Shown here in pieces: positions 51,909-61,051 of a stretch of DNA of 64,000 nucleotides. The notes under the pieces were generated by a model that saw only the letters and a program-made list of their open reading frames with translations, searched no databases and was not told the origin of the DNA. Each line of letters starts with the position of its first letter. The first letter of the stretch is position 1. A program made the position numbers and the translations under genes. Source of the DNA: Occultella glacieicola (GTDB lineage: Bacteria > Actinomycetota > Actinomycetes > Actinomycetales > Beutenbergiaceae); contig NZ_SMNA01000002.1 of the NCBI RefSeq assembly GCF_004353825.1, positions 124,001-188,000 on the forward strand, in the 5' to 3' direction.

Positions 51909-53609
51909 GTGAGTAGCGCCGAGTCGGCTGATGTCACGAGCACCGGCACGATCCTCCAGGGCGTCGGGGTCTCGCCAGGCCGGGCGGCCGGCCCCACGGT
52001 GCACCTCGCCGCCGGGGTCGACGAGCCACCGCTGCGGCGCTCCCCCGCCGCTCCGGAGGAGTCGGTGGCCGCGCTGACCGCCGCTGCGGAGGCCGTCGCC
52101 GCCGAGTTGCGGACCCGTGCCGAGGGCGTGACCGGCACCGCCCGGGAGGTGTTGGAGACGACCGCCCAGATCGCCACCGACCCCACCCTGCTCAAGGACG
52201 CGCGCAAGCGCATCGAGTCCGAACGAGTCAGCCCCGAACGCGCATTGTGGGAGGCAGCGGCCGCCGTCGCCGTGCAGTTCGAGGAACTCGGCGGGTACTT
52301 CGCCGAGCGGGTCCGGGACGTCCACGACGTCCGGGACCGGATCGTCGCCAACCTCACCGGGGTACCCACGCCCGGCGTGCCGTCCCGGACCGAGCCGTTC
52401 GTGCTCGTGGCCCAGGACCTCGCACCCGCCGACACCGCCCAGCTCGACCCGGAGGTCGTCCTCGGCCTGATCACCGCGGAGGGCGGGCCGACCTCGCACA
52501 CCGCGATCCTGGCCCGGTCGCTCGGGATCCCCGCCGTGGTCGGCCTGGGTGACGCCACCCGCCGGCTCGTCGCCGAGGGCGTCGTGGTGGTCGACGGCGG
52601 TTCGGGCGTCGTGCTCCTGGCGCCGACTCCCGAGGAGGTCGCCCGGGCGAGCGAGCGTCACGAGGCCCGCACCTTCTCCGGGCGGGGCGCCACCACCGAC
52701 GGGCACCGCGTCGAGCTGCTCGCGAACGTCGGCGAGGTGGCGCAGGCCGAACCAGCCGCGGCGGCCGGGGCCGAGGGGGTCGGACTGTTCCGCACCGAGT
52801 TCTGCTTCCTGGACCGCGACACCGAGCCGAGCATCGAGGAGCAGGTCGAGGCCTACGGCACCGTGCTGGCCGCGTTCGGCGGCCGCAAGGTCGTGATCCG
52901 CACCCTCGACGCCGGGGCCGACAAGCCGATGCCGTTCCTGAACCCCACCGACGAGGCGAACCCGGCGCTGGGGGTCCGGGGTTTCCGCACGTCCTGGCGG
53001 AGCCCGCAGGTGCTGGAGAACCAACTCACGGCGATCGCGACCGCGGCCGCCGCCCACGACGCCCGGGTCTGGGTGATGGCCCCGATGGTCGCCCGGGTCA
53101 GCGAGGCCGAGCAGTTCGTCGCCGCCTGTGCCCGGCACGGTCTGGAGACCGCCGGCGTGATGGTCGAGGTGCCCAGCGCCGCCCTGCTGGCCGGCCCGAT
53201 CCTGGCGCGGGCCGCTTTCGCGTCCATCGGGACCAACGACCTCACCCAGTACACCCTGGCCGCGGACCGTCTCCTCGGCGCGCTGGCACCCCTCTCGACG
53301 CCGTGGGACCCCGCGGTGCTGTCCCTGATCAGGACCACCTGCGAGGGTGGGCAGGCCCAGTCGCGGCCGGTCGGGGTCTGCGGCGAGGCCGCGGCCGATC
53401 CCGCAATGGCCGCCGTGCTGGTCGGGCTGGGGGTCACCAGCCTGTCGATGACGCCGCGTGCCCTCGGAGATGTCGCCGCGCTGCTGGCCGCGACCTCCCT
53501 CGAACAGTGTCGCCGCGCGGCCACCCTCGCCCTGGGCACCGAGGACGCCGACGCCGCCCGGCTGACCGCCCGGGACGCCCTGCCGGCCCTGGCCGAACTC
53601 GGCCTGTGA
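51909..53609 (+). CDS. ptsI: PTS enzyme I (phosphoenolpyruvate-protein phosphotransferase)
   Basis: Enzyme of 566 residues that takes phosphate from PEP and passes it to HPr. The phosphohistidine is in ITAEGGPTSHTAILARSLGI; the PEP-binding barrel shows GVGLFRTEFCFLDRDTEPS, VIRTLDAGADKPMPF, ASIGTNDLTQYTLAADR and VGVCGEAAADP. GTG at 51909 is used; ATG at 51873 is an alternative. No ptsH (HPr) gene is in the window. The glucose-type EIIB gene is divergent next to it. Confidence 0.93.
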   Translation: MSSAESADVTSTGTILQGVGVSPGRAAGPTVHLAAGVDEPPLRRSPAAPEESVAALTAAAEAVAAELRTRAEGVTGTAREVLETTAQIATDPTLLKDARKRIESERVSPERALWEAAAAVAVQFEELGGYFAERVRDVHDVRDRIVANLTGVPTPGVPSRTEPFVLVAQDLAPADTAQLDPEVVLGLITAEGGPTSHTAILARSLGIPAVVGLGDATRRLVAEGVVVVDGGSGVVLLAPTPEEVARASERHEARTFSGRGATTDGHRVELLANVGEVAQAEPAAAAGAEGVGLFRTEFCFLDRDTEPSIEEQVEAYGTVLAAFGGRKVVIRTLDAGADKPMPFLNPTDEANPALGVRGFRTSWRSPQVLENQLTAIATAAAAHDARVWVMAPMVARVSEAEQFVAACARHGLETAGVMVEVPSAALLAGPILARAAFASIGTNDLTQYTLAADRLLGALAPLSTPWDPAVLSLIRTTCEGGQAQSRPVGVCGEAAADPAMAAVLVGLGVTSLSMTPRALGDVAALLAATSLEQCRRAATLALGTEDADAARLTARDALPALAELGL

Positions 53610-53692
53610 GGCCTGCCGGCCACCGCCGTCGGGCACCGGCTTGAACCTGGCCCCGAGCAGGCGGGCACCGGGGTGAGCATTAGGCTGAGCGG

Positions 53693-54193
53693 GTGAGTTC
53701 CGTGCCCTCTGTGCCCTCCATGCCCGAACCTGCCTCTCCCCCGCCCGCCGAACGCCGCAGCCTCGGGCTGCGCAGCGCCGACGCGCCCCCGGCCCGGCGG
53801 CCCGACTCGTTCTACGAGGCGGTCGGCGGTGAGCCCACGTTCCGACGTATCGTGCACCGGTTCTACGAGCAGGTCGCGGGAGACGACATCATGTTCCCGA
53901 TGTACCCCGAGCCCGAGGACCTCGGACCGGCGGAGGACCGGCTGCGGATGTTCCTCGAGCAGTACTGGGGTGGCCCGACCACCTATTCGGACACTCGCGG
54001 GCACCCCCGGCTTCGGATGCGGCACGCGCCCTATCCGGTGACCCCGGCCGCCCGCGACCGGTGGCTCAAGCTCATGACCGTCGCGGTCAAGGAGGCCGGC
54101 CTCGCCCCGCTGCACGAGGCGACGCTGCTCGACTATCTCGAACGTGCGGCGTTCTCACTCGTGAACACCGCCGAGCCCGGGAGCCCACAGTGA
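53693..54193 (+). CDS. glbO: Group II truncated haemoglobin (GlbO type)
   Basis: Haem protein of 166 residues with a 38-residue Pro/Ala/Ser-rich N-terminal extension before the globin fold ([20 protein letters not shown]). Group II marks are [47 protein letters not shown] (haem pocket with Trp and proximal His region) and RDRWLKLM. It may handle oxygen or nitric oxide. TAGGCT ends 6 bases before GTG at 53693, so the mRNA is likely leaderless. Its stop overlaps the tesB start (GTGA). Confidence 0.93.
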   Translation: MSSVPSVPSMPEPASPPPAERRSLGLRSADAPPARRPDSFYEAVGGEPTFRRIVHRFYEQVAGDDIMFPMYPEPEDLGPAEDRLRMFLEQYWGGPTTYSDTRGHPRLRMRHAPYPVTPAARDRWLKLMTVAVKEAGLAPLHEATLLDYLERAAFSLVNTAEPGSPQ

Positions 54194-55077
54194 CCGAGGA
54201 TCCTGCCCAGGAGCCAGCCCGCCCGCTCGAGGCGGTGCTGTCCGCGCTGGAGCTGGACCCGGTCGACGAGGACACCTTCACGGGCCGATCGCTGCCCCAG
54301 ATCCACGGCCGGGTCTACGGCGGCCAAGTACTCGCCCAGGCACTGCTCGCCGCCGGGCGGACCGTGCCGCCGGACCGGCTCCCGCACTCTGTGCACGGCT
54401 ACTTCCTGCGCCCGGGCGACCTCGACGAGGCGATCACGTTCTCGATCGAGCGGATGCGGGACGGGCGCTCCTTCAGCGCCCGGCGCACCCACGCCATCCA
54501 GTTCGGCAAGCCGATCCTGTCCATGATCACCTCCTTCCAGGAACCTCAGCAGGGCCTCGACCACGCCGAGTCGATGCCGCAGGTCCCGGACCCCGAGAAC
54601 CTGGCCAGTTCCGTCGAGTTCTTCAACGCGCTCGACCACCCGATCGCGGCGTTCTTCTACCGCAACGGTGCGTTCGACATGCGACATGTCGACGGTGCGC
54701 TGTTCACGAAGCCGGCCGCCGAGCAGACCGACACCCAATACCTGTGGATGCGTGCGCGGGCCGAGGTGCCGGGCAGCCAGCTGCAGCAGCGCGCGATGCT
54801 CGCCTACGCATGCGACCAGGTGATGCTGGAGCCGATCATGCGCCGGCACGGTCTCAGCTGGCGGACCAAGGGTGCGAGCGTGGCCAGCCTCGATCACGCC
54901 ATGTGGTGGCATCGCGACGTCGACCTGGACGACTGGCTGCTCTACGCGCAGTCCTCGCCGTCCGCGAGCGGCGGTCGCGGCCTCGGTGTCGCGAAGGTCT
55001 TCGACCGCTCCGGCCTGCTGGTCGCCACCATCGCCCAGGAAGGCATGCTGCGGATCCCGCAGATCCCGAGCGACTGA
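54190..55077 (+). CDS. tesB: Acyl-CoA thioesterase II (TesB)
   Basis: Double hot-dog thioesterase of 295 residues that hydrolyses acyl-CoA. It shows [60 protein letters not shown] and, in the second half, [20 protein letters not shown]. The conserved Asp/Thr/Gln catalytic pattern of the second hot-dog is present in this stretch. GTG at 54190 overlaps the globin stop, so the two are co-translated. Confidence 0.92.
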   Translation: MTEDPAQEPARPLEAVLSALELDPVDEDTFTGRSLPQIHGRVYGGQVLAQALLAAGRTVPPDRLPHSVHGYFLRPGDLDEAITFSIERMRDGRSFSARRTHAIQFGKPILSMITSFQEPQQGLDHAESMPQVPDPENLASSVEFFNALDHPIAAFFYRNGAFDMRHVDGALFTKPAAEQTDTQYLWMRARAEVPGSQLQQRAMLAYACDQVMLEPIMRRHGLSWRTKGASVASLDHAMWWHRDVDLDDWLLYAQSSPSASGGRGLGVAKVFDRSGLLVATIAQEGMLRIPQIPSD

Positions 55078-55150
55078 CGGCGCCCGATCGTCTCGGGCTG
55101 CGAGGCCACGATCACCCGGCACGACCTGCTCGACCGAGGCGCCGCCGCGC

Positions 55151-56164
55151 TCAGGTGCTGTCGCGAACCTCGATCGTGTGAGGCACGAGCACCTGTCTCA
55201 CCGGTGCCTCAGGATCGGCGATTCTCCGTATCAGCAGGTCGAGCGCCGAGGTGGTGATCGCCGCCTTGTCCGGGGTCACGGTGGTCAGCGGTGGAGCGGC
55301 GTAGCGACCCTCGTCGATGTCGTCAGTGCCGATGACGGCCACGTCGTCCGGGATCCGCAGACCTCGGGACCGCAGCGTGTGCATCGCGCCGATGGCGAGC
55401 AGGTCGGTGTAGCAGTAGACGGCATCGAGCTCGACACCGCGGTCGAGCAGCTCGGCCATCGCCTCGGCACCATCGCTGTGGTGATAGGTGGCCGTGCGGA
55501 CCGTGAGCCGCGCGTCGTAGGGGATGCCTGCTCTCCGTAGCGCTCGACGGTAGCCACGGGTGCGCTGCGGGCCGGTGCCACCGGTGCCGCGCTGGTCTCC
55601 GATCGCGGCGATGCGGCGGCGTCCGCGCGCGATCAGGTGTGCCGTTGCATCCGCGGCCGCAGCGACGTTGTCTGTCCCGACGTAGTCGACGTCGGCGCCC
55701 AGGATCCGCTCTCCGAGCAGCACGATCGGTGTGCTGCCCCGGCGCCGTTCGAAGGTCTCGCGTGTGATCCCGAGCGGGCTGAAGATGATGCCATCCACCA
55801 TGCCGCGGTCCAGTCCGTGCATGACAGCGTGCTCGGACTCGGTGCGTCCCTCCGTCTGCTCGACCAGCACCCGGTAGCCGCGGTCACGCGCTGCCCGTAC
55901 AAGATCGTGCACGAGCTCGGCGAAGTAGGGCACACGCACCTCCGGAAGCGCCAGGGCGATGATTCCCGACCGCTGCAGGCGCAGGTTGCGGGCCGAGTGG
56001 TTGGGGCGGTAGTCGAGCTCCTCGATTGCCCACCGGACCCGCTCCCTCGTCGTCGCGCTCACGGGCCGGTTCCCTGAGAGCACGTTCGAAACTGTGGTCG
56101 GCGACACGCGGGCCAGGTTCGCGACTTCTCGCACGCCGATCTGCGACGGCCTCGACGATCTCAC
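55151..56164 (-). CDS. LacI-family transcriptional regulator
   Basis: Regulator of 337 residues. The DNA-binding part (about 8-55) reads IGVREVANLARVSPTTVSNV LSGNRPVSATTRERV, followed by the hinge and a sugar-binding core (GIIALALPEVRVPYFAELVH; GTDDIDEGRYAAPPLTTV). GTG at 56164 has AAGGA 7 bases upstream; ATG at 56194 is an alternative. It is divergent from the GH2 gene and is therefore the likely controller of that gene, responding to a sugar released by it. Confidence 0.88.
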   Translation of the reverse strand: MRSSRPSQIGVREVANLARVSPTTVSNVLSGNRPVSATTRERVRWAIEELDYRPNHSARNLRLQRSGIIALALPEVRVPYFAELVHDLVRAARDRGYRVLVEQTEGRTESEHAVMHGLDRGMVDGIIFSPLGITRETFERRRGSTPIVLLGERILGADVDYVGTDNVAAAADATAHLIARGRRRIAAIGDQRGTGGTGPQRTRGYRRALRRAGIPYDARLTVRTATYHHSDGAEAMAELLDRGVELDAVYCYTDLLAIGAMHTLRSRGLRIPDDVAVIGTDDIDEGRYAAPPLTTVTPDKAAITTSALDLLIRRIADPEAPVRQVLVPHTIEVRDST

Positions 56165-56299
56165 CGAGTCATCCTTCCACCGATGGTGGGACATCGGATG
56201 CGTAACGTTGTACGAAGTCTGACCGAGAGGGCCCATTTTTGCTGGTACGGCAACGATTTGGCCCGGTCTGATGCCATGTGCAACGACAAAATCAAGGGC

Positions 56300-56328
56300 T
56301 TGTGATTTATCTCGCGCGTTGCTAGCGT
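56300..56328 (+). promoter_or_regulatory. Promoter of the GH2 gene
   Basis: TTGTGA (-35, 56300-56305) and TAGCGT (-10, 56323-56328) are 17 bases apart, and ATG follows 8 bases later. A possible LacI-family half palindrome AACGTT (56204-56209, with central CG) lies further upstream, between the two divergent genes. Confidence 0.6.
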
Positions 56329-56336
56329 CGACGCCC

Positions 56337-59300
56337 ATGCACACGCATTCCGCCAACAGACGCCGGAACTCGAAACTCATCGCTGCATTGACCGCAGTCA
56401 CGGTCACTCTGAGCCTCGCTCTGACCATCACCCCCAGTGCGGCCATCCCGCCGCCGGATCCGATGCCCGATCCGGAAGGTGGCACAACGAGCACCGTGAC
56501 CGGCATCGTCCTCGACGCCGAGGATGGCAGTGGGCTGGCCGGGGCGACCGTGCATGCCTCTCGCACCGGCATCTCGACGTTGACCGCTGCGGACGGCTCG
56601 TTCGAGCTGTCGGAAGTGCCCGAGAGCAGCGCTCTGATCGTCGCGGGCATGGAGGGATACGCCTTCAGCTCGACCGCGGTCGAGGACGAGATCGTGCTAG
56701 AGCTGAGTGCCGACACCGACCCCGCCCGCGGTGAGTACCCGCGACCGGATGCGGACCGCCGTCCCTTTACCGACGACCGCTGGCTCACCCTCGACGGCAC
56801 CTGGTCCTTCGACTTCGACCCGGAGGACGTGGGTGTGCAGGAAGGTTGGTTCGACCCCGAGCACCGGCTCCGTCACGCGATCCGGGTGCCGTTCGGCTAC
56901 CAGTCCCTCGCCGCCTGGGGCGAGGAGAGCCTGGCCACCAACGAGATCTTCCGCAGCCATCACAACAACTATCGCGGCACGGTCTGGTACCAGCGCTCCT
57001 TCACGGTCCCGGAGGACTTCGGCGCCGACCGCACACGACTACGCATCGGAGCGGCCGACTGGGGTGCCGGGGTCTGGCTGGACGGCGAGGAGGTCCTGCC
57101 CTACACGGGCGACGGCAACACCGAGGTCTCCGTCGACCTCGGACGGCTCGAGGCCGGATCCACGCACACGGTGGCGATCCGCGTCGTCGCTCCGCCGACC
57201 ACGCCCGACAGCCCGTTCCCCCAAGGCAAGCAAACCGGTCAACCTCGGGATGACGGGGAGACGGGGTGGTTCACCGACATCGGCGGGATCTGGCAGAGCG
57301 TCTGGATCGAGCCCTACGGGGATGCCCGCCTGACCCAGACGCACGTCACACCCGAGCTCACCTTCGAGGGTGACTCGCGTACGCCGTCGGAAGCCTTCGT
57401 GACGATCGACGTGGCCGCGGAAGACGTCCGCGGACGCCCACACGTGCTGGTGACGATCACCGACCCGGACGGCGAGGTGGTGCACACCCGGGTCAGGGTC
57501 CAGCTCGAGGACGGGCATGGGAGCGTCCGGGTGCCGATCGAGAATCCGCACCTGTGGGAGCCCGACGATCCTGCGCTCTACACCGCGGACTTCCGGTTGC
57601 TGGACCAGGACGGGGTTCGCACCTTCTTCGGGATGCGCAGCATCGAACGGGACTGGGCGCCCGGTCAGGAGGGCGAGTATCAATACATCCACTTGAACAA
57701 TCGCCCGATCTACGTTCGCGGCGTCCTGGACCAGGGGTACAACCCGTGGGGCGTCTACACCTACACCGGCGTGACGGCCGGTCCGGACCTGCAGACCGGC
57801 ACCGAGGCGGAGCCCGGACGCGGGTCGATCCGCTACGACCTGCTGGCAGCCAAGGAGCAGGGCTACAACGTCATCCGGACGCACCTGAAGGTCAACGAGC
57901 CGACCTACTACCACCTGGCGGACCAACTCGGCCTGATGGTCTGGCAGGACCTGCCGAACGCGGGTTGGCTGTCGGCCGGCGACCCCGAGGCCGAGGTGTT
58001 GTTCGAGGAGATGCTCACCAACACCATCGAGCGCGACTACAACCACCCCTCGATCGTGATCTGGACGATGTTCAACGAGGCGTGGGGAATCAGCGACGAC
58101 CCGTGGAACCAGGCGATCCCGGAGGACTCGTGGGACTACGTGGCCTCGATGGTGGAGCGCACACGTGAACTCGACCCATCACGCCTGGTGGTCGACAACT
58201 CCGCCTGCTGCCAGAACGGGCACGTCGCGGACACCGACCTCAACGACTTCCACTTCTACCTCAACACCTACGAGCAGTGGAAGAACCTGCTCGATCGGTT
58301 CGGCGCCCAGGTGTACCCGGGCTCGACGTGGAACTTCAACAACGGTGCTCAGAGCGGGCAGCCGTGGCTGAACTCCGAGTTCACGCTCGGGCTTGGCAGG
58401 TTCCAGCACATCATGAGCACGTTCCGCAGTTACGAACGTCTCAACGGCTACGTCGCTGTCCAGCTGACGGATCAGGAGCACGAGGAGAACACTCCGCTGA
58501 CGTTCGACCGGCAGCCCAACGTGCCGCCGTATCTCGACCACGACGGCAACTCGCGCGGCGTCGGGATGCTGCAGGCGGACGACGCGATCGCGATCGTAGG
58601 AGAGTCCACGCGAACCGTTGAGGCAGGCGGGACGATCTCCGCTCCGATCATGATCTCGCACTTCAGTGACTACGACCTGCAGGGCGCCACGCTGAACTGG
58701 CGCATCGGAGGTCACGACTCCGGCGGCCATTGGGTCGGCAACGCGGCACAGGGAGCCCAGCAGATCTCGCCCGGGCGGTACACGGTCACCGACGTCGGCA
58801 CCATCGAGGTGCCGGCCCCGGACGAACTGCGCAGTGGCTACCTGTGGTTCTGGATCGAGATCGACGGTGAGACGATCGCTGAGAATTACCTGACCTACGA
58901 CGTCCCGAACGGGGAGCCAGGCGTGTTCCCGGTGCTGGCTCCCACTGACTATGCCTGGTCGGGCGGGACCGAGGTGTCGGACGCGGACGGCTCCGACTCG
59001 GTCACCGGCTACGGTCGCGGTCACTTCGAGTACGAGATGTCGCTGCCTGAGGGCATCGATGAGCACGAGCGGGCCACCCTCGTCCTCGAGGTGGCAGCGG
59101 CGCAGCCGGACGGCTGGTACGACACCGTTCACGCCAGCGCCGCGCGTCGCTACCCCACCCACCTGAGCGTCGAGGTGAACGGCACGGAGCGTGCCGTGGA
59201 GGTGCTTCCGGACGATCCGTACTCGCCGCTCGCCCTCGCCGGCAGGAGCCGGGACTCCGTGGGTGACCACGGCGCCAACTACGGCTACCGGATCGCTGTG

Positions 59301-60965
59301 CCGATCGACGTCGGAGAGCTGGACGCTGACACCGCGACGGTGCGCCTGACCTCCAGCGGTGGCGGGTTGTCGTTGTTCGGCGCGCGGTCCGGCTTCTACG
59401 GCGACCCGCCGCGGCTCGAGCCCGGCGACGTCGAGATCCCGGACACGCGGCCCGAGTCCAGCGCGGTCGACGACCGGCTGTCGGTCTATCAGGTCGGCGC
59501 CGAGATCTCGGGCGCGGACGGCACCGGCCGGGTCATCGTCGCTGTCGTCAACGACACGGCGGACACCGTCGCCGACGCTCAGGTCCGGCTGTCGCCGCCG
59601 CGGGGTTGGACCACGGCGGCCGTGGACGCCACGACGCTCACGCTCGAGCCCGGCGAGGGAGGACATGTCGCCTTCGACGTGGCAACCGATCAACCGGTGG
59701 ATCTGCACACCGAGGCCGACTTCACCGCGACCGTGACCTGGGGGGACCGCGCGATCCAGGCGATCGCCACCTCCCGGGTGCCGTTCGAGCCGGAGGCCTA
59801 TCCCGCCGTCGGCGTCGATGATGCCTTCGCGACCGACACCAGTGCGGAGTACGAGCTGGTGCAGCCCAACGCTCAGGAGGCGTTGCCCGAGATCACCATC
59901 GGTGACGGTGCGCTCATCGGCGGCGGCAGCGACCGGTACTTCGGGTTCGTGACGCACGAGAGCGGTCCTGCCTCTGCCCAGGCCGTCGTGATCGTGGATC
60001 ACGGGCGCTGGGCGGGGAACACCACCGGCCAGAACGCGATGTTTGCCGGCTACGTCAAGGATGCGGACAACTACATCGTCGCGTGGACCTCGACGAGGGG
60101 TCAGGTCGGCCTCGACTTCCGGCTGGACGGCCAGTTCTCGAACTCGTGCTGCACCAACAACCTGACCCCGCTGGGGCAGGGCGATCGGTGGGCCGTGGTG
60201 CTCGCGGGCGACGAGGTGCAGGTCTGGTTCGACTACGGGCTCGGGTGGACCAGGGTGCGCACGGCCGCGCTGCCCGAGGCCGCCGGTCTCACCGCACCGG
60301 GCGCGCTGGACGGCTGGCGCTACGCGGCCGGCATGCGCGGCGTGGGTGACCGGCACGTGATCGCCGGCATCGAGGGCCGCAGCGTCGACCCCGATGGCGC
60401 GACGGACATCACCAGGCCGGAGGTGGAACTGATCTCACCGGGCTCCGCCCTGCCGGTACCGCAGATCGACCTCCAGGTCGACGCGACCGACGACGTCGGG
60501 TTGGATCGCATCGTCGCCAACGTCTACCAGGGCGACGAGCTCGTCGAGAGCACGCAGTCGCGGATGGACGGCGATCCCAGCGGCAGCCACGCCGCGACGG
60601 TCACCGTTGCGGACGGTCGCTACACGATCCGGTACAACGCTCACGATCTCGCCGGCAATGTGTCCTCGACCGGCAACAGCGACATCGTGGTCGACGCCAC
60701 GGCGCCGACCACCACGGTCAAGGCTGGGCCAGAGTTCACCACCGGTGCCGAAGGCGTCTACACGCAGGTGAGCTTCACGTTGTTCGACGCCGGCCAGATC
60801 GATCGTGTCGTCGTCAACGACCACGTGGTCGATCTGGTCAACGACACCTGGTCCGATGTCAACGGGATCCGGCCCGGTGAGGTGGGCGGCGTGCTCGGCG
60901 AGAACACGCTCGTGGTCTACGACGTCGCCGGCAACGCCGAGACGGTGACGTTCACGCTGGAGTAG
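56337..60965 (+). CDS. Large secreted glycoside hydrolase family 2 enzyme
   Basis: Exported enzyme of 1542 residues. A signal peptide (to about residue 36) is followed by a carboxypeptidase-regulatory-like beta domain (about 52-120; VTGIVLDAEDGSGLAGATVH). The GH2 sugar-binding, Ig-like and TIM-barrel domains (about 140-760) hold acid/base Glu581 (FNEAWG) and nucleophile Glu681 (NSEFTLG). Then come beta domains: a NEW3-like stretch (about 1040-1140; VNDTADTVADAQVRLSPPRG), a laminin G/concanavalin-like domain (about 1195-1335; VDHGRWAGNTTGQNAM) and C-terminal Ig-like domains. Its specificity (galactoside, glucuronide or other) is not readable. No cell-wall anchor is visible. Confidence 0.88.
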   Translation: MHTHSANRRRNSKLIAALTAVTVTLSLALTITPSAAIPPPDPMPDPEGGTTSTVTGIVLDAEDGSGLAGATVHASRTGISTLTAADGSFELSEVPESSALIVAGMEGYAFSSTAVEDEIVLELSADTDPARGEYPRPDADRRPFTDDRWLTLDGTWSFDFDPEDVGVQEGWFDPEHRLRHAIRVPFGYQSLAAWGEESLATNEIFRSHHNNYRGTVWYQRSFTVPEDFGADRTRLRIGAADWGAGVWLDGEEVLPYTGDGNTEVSVDLGRLEAGSTHTVAIRVVAPPTTPDSPFPQGKQTGQPRDDGETGWFTDIGGIWQSVWIEPYGDARLTQTHVTPELTFEGDSRTPSEAFVTIDVAAEDVRGRPHVLVTITDPDGEVVHTRVRVQLEDGHGSVRVPIENPHLWEPDDPALYTADFRLLDQDGVRTFFGMRSIERDWAPGQEGEYQYIHLNNRPIYVRGVLDQGYNPWGVYTYTGVTAGPDLQTGTEAEPGRGSIRYDLLAAKEQGYNVIRTHLKVNEPTYYHLADQLGLMVWQDLPNAGWLSAGDPEAEVLFEEMLTNTIERDYNHPSIVIWTMFNEAWGISDDPWNQAIPEDSWDYVASMVERTRELDPSRLVVDNSACCQNGHVADTDLNDFHFYLNTYEQWKNLLDRFGAQVYPGSTWNFNNGAQSGQPWLNSEFTLGLGRFQHIMSTFRSYERLNGYVAVQLTDQEHEENTPLTFDRQPNVPPYLDHDGNSRGVGMLQADDAIAIVGESTRTVEAGGTISAPIMISHFSDYDLQGATLNWRIGGHDSGGHWVGNAAQGAQQISPGRYTVTDVGTIEVPAPDELRSGYLWFWIEIDGETIAENYLTYDVPNGEPGVFPVLAPTDYAWSGGTEVSDADGSDSVTGYGRGHFEYEMSLPEGIDEHERATLVLEVAAAQPDGWYDTVHASAARRYPTHLSVEVNGTERAVEVLPDDPYSPLALAGRSRDSVGDHGANYGYRIAVPIDVGELDADTATVRLTSSGGGLSLFGARSGFYGDPPRLEPGDVEIPDTRPESSAVDDRLSVYQVGAEISGADGTGRVIVAVVNDTADTVADAQVRLSPPRGWTTAAVDATTLTLEPGEGGHVAFDVATDQPVDLHTEADFTATVTWGDRAIQAIATSRVPFEPEAYPAVGVDDAFATDTSAEYELVQPNAQEALPEITIGDGALIGGGSDRYFGFVTHESGPASAQAVVIVDHGRWAGNTTGQNAMFAGYVKDADNYIVAWTSTRGQVGLDFRLDGQFSNSCCTNNLTPLGQGDRWAVVLAGDEVQVWFDYGLGWTRVRTAALPEAAGLTAPGALDGWRYAAGMRGVGDRHVIAGIEGRSVDPDGATDITRPEVELISPGSALPVPQIDLQVDATDDVGLDRIVANVYQGDELVESTQSRMDGDPSGSHAATVTVADGRYTIRYNAHDLAGNVSSTGNSDIVVDATAPTTTVKAGPEFTTGAEGVYTQVSFTLFDAGQIDRVVVNDHVVDLVNDTWSDVNGIRPGEVGGVLGENTLVVYDVAGNAETVTFTLE

Positions 60966-61014
60966 CTCGACGGCTGACCACGCTCGCGGCGCCGGAGGCC
61001 GACGGCGCCCGCAC

Positions 61015-61042
61015 CCGGCCCGGCTCCCAGGAGCCGGGCCGG
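61015..61042. terminator. Bidirectional terminator between GH2 and GHL10 genes
   Basis: Perfect 12-base arms CCGGCCCGGCTC and GAGCCGGGCCGG with a 4-base loop, between two convergent genes. Confidence 0.7.
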
Positions 61043-61051
61043 CGAGCAGGA

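Noticed and set aside
55078-55150. Reading TITRHDLL-like residues between tesB and the LacI gene, recalling the end of a CBS domain
   Set aside because: Too short and without the rest of a domain; chance or a remnant that cannot be supported.
56197-56216. AACGTT palindrome as LacI operator
   Set aside because: Symmetry is lost outside the central six bases, so it is mentioned only as a weak candidate in the GH2 promoter entry.
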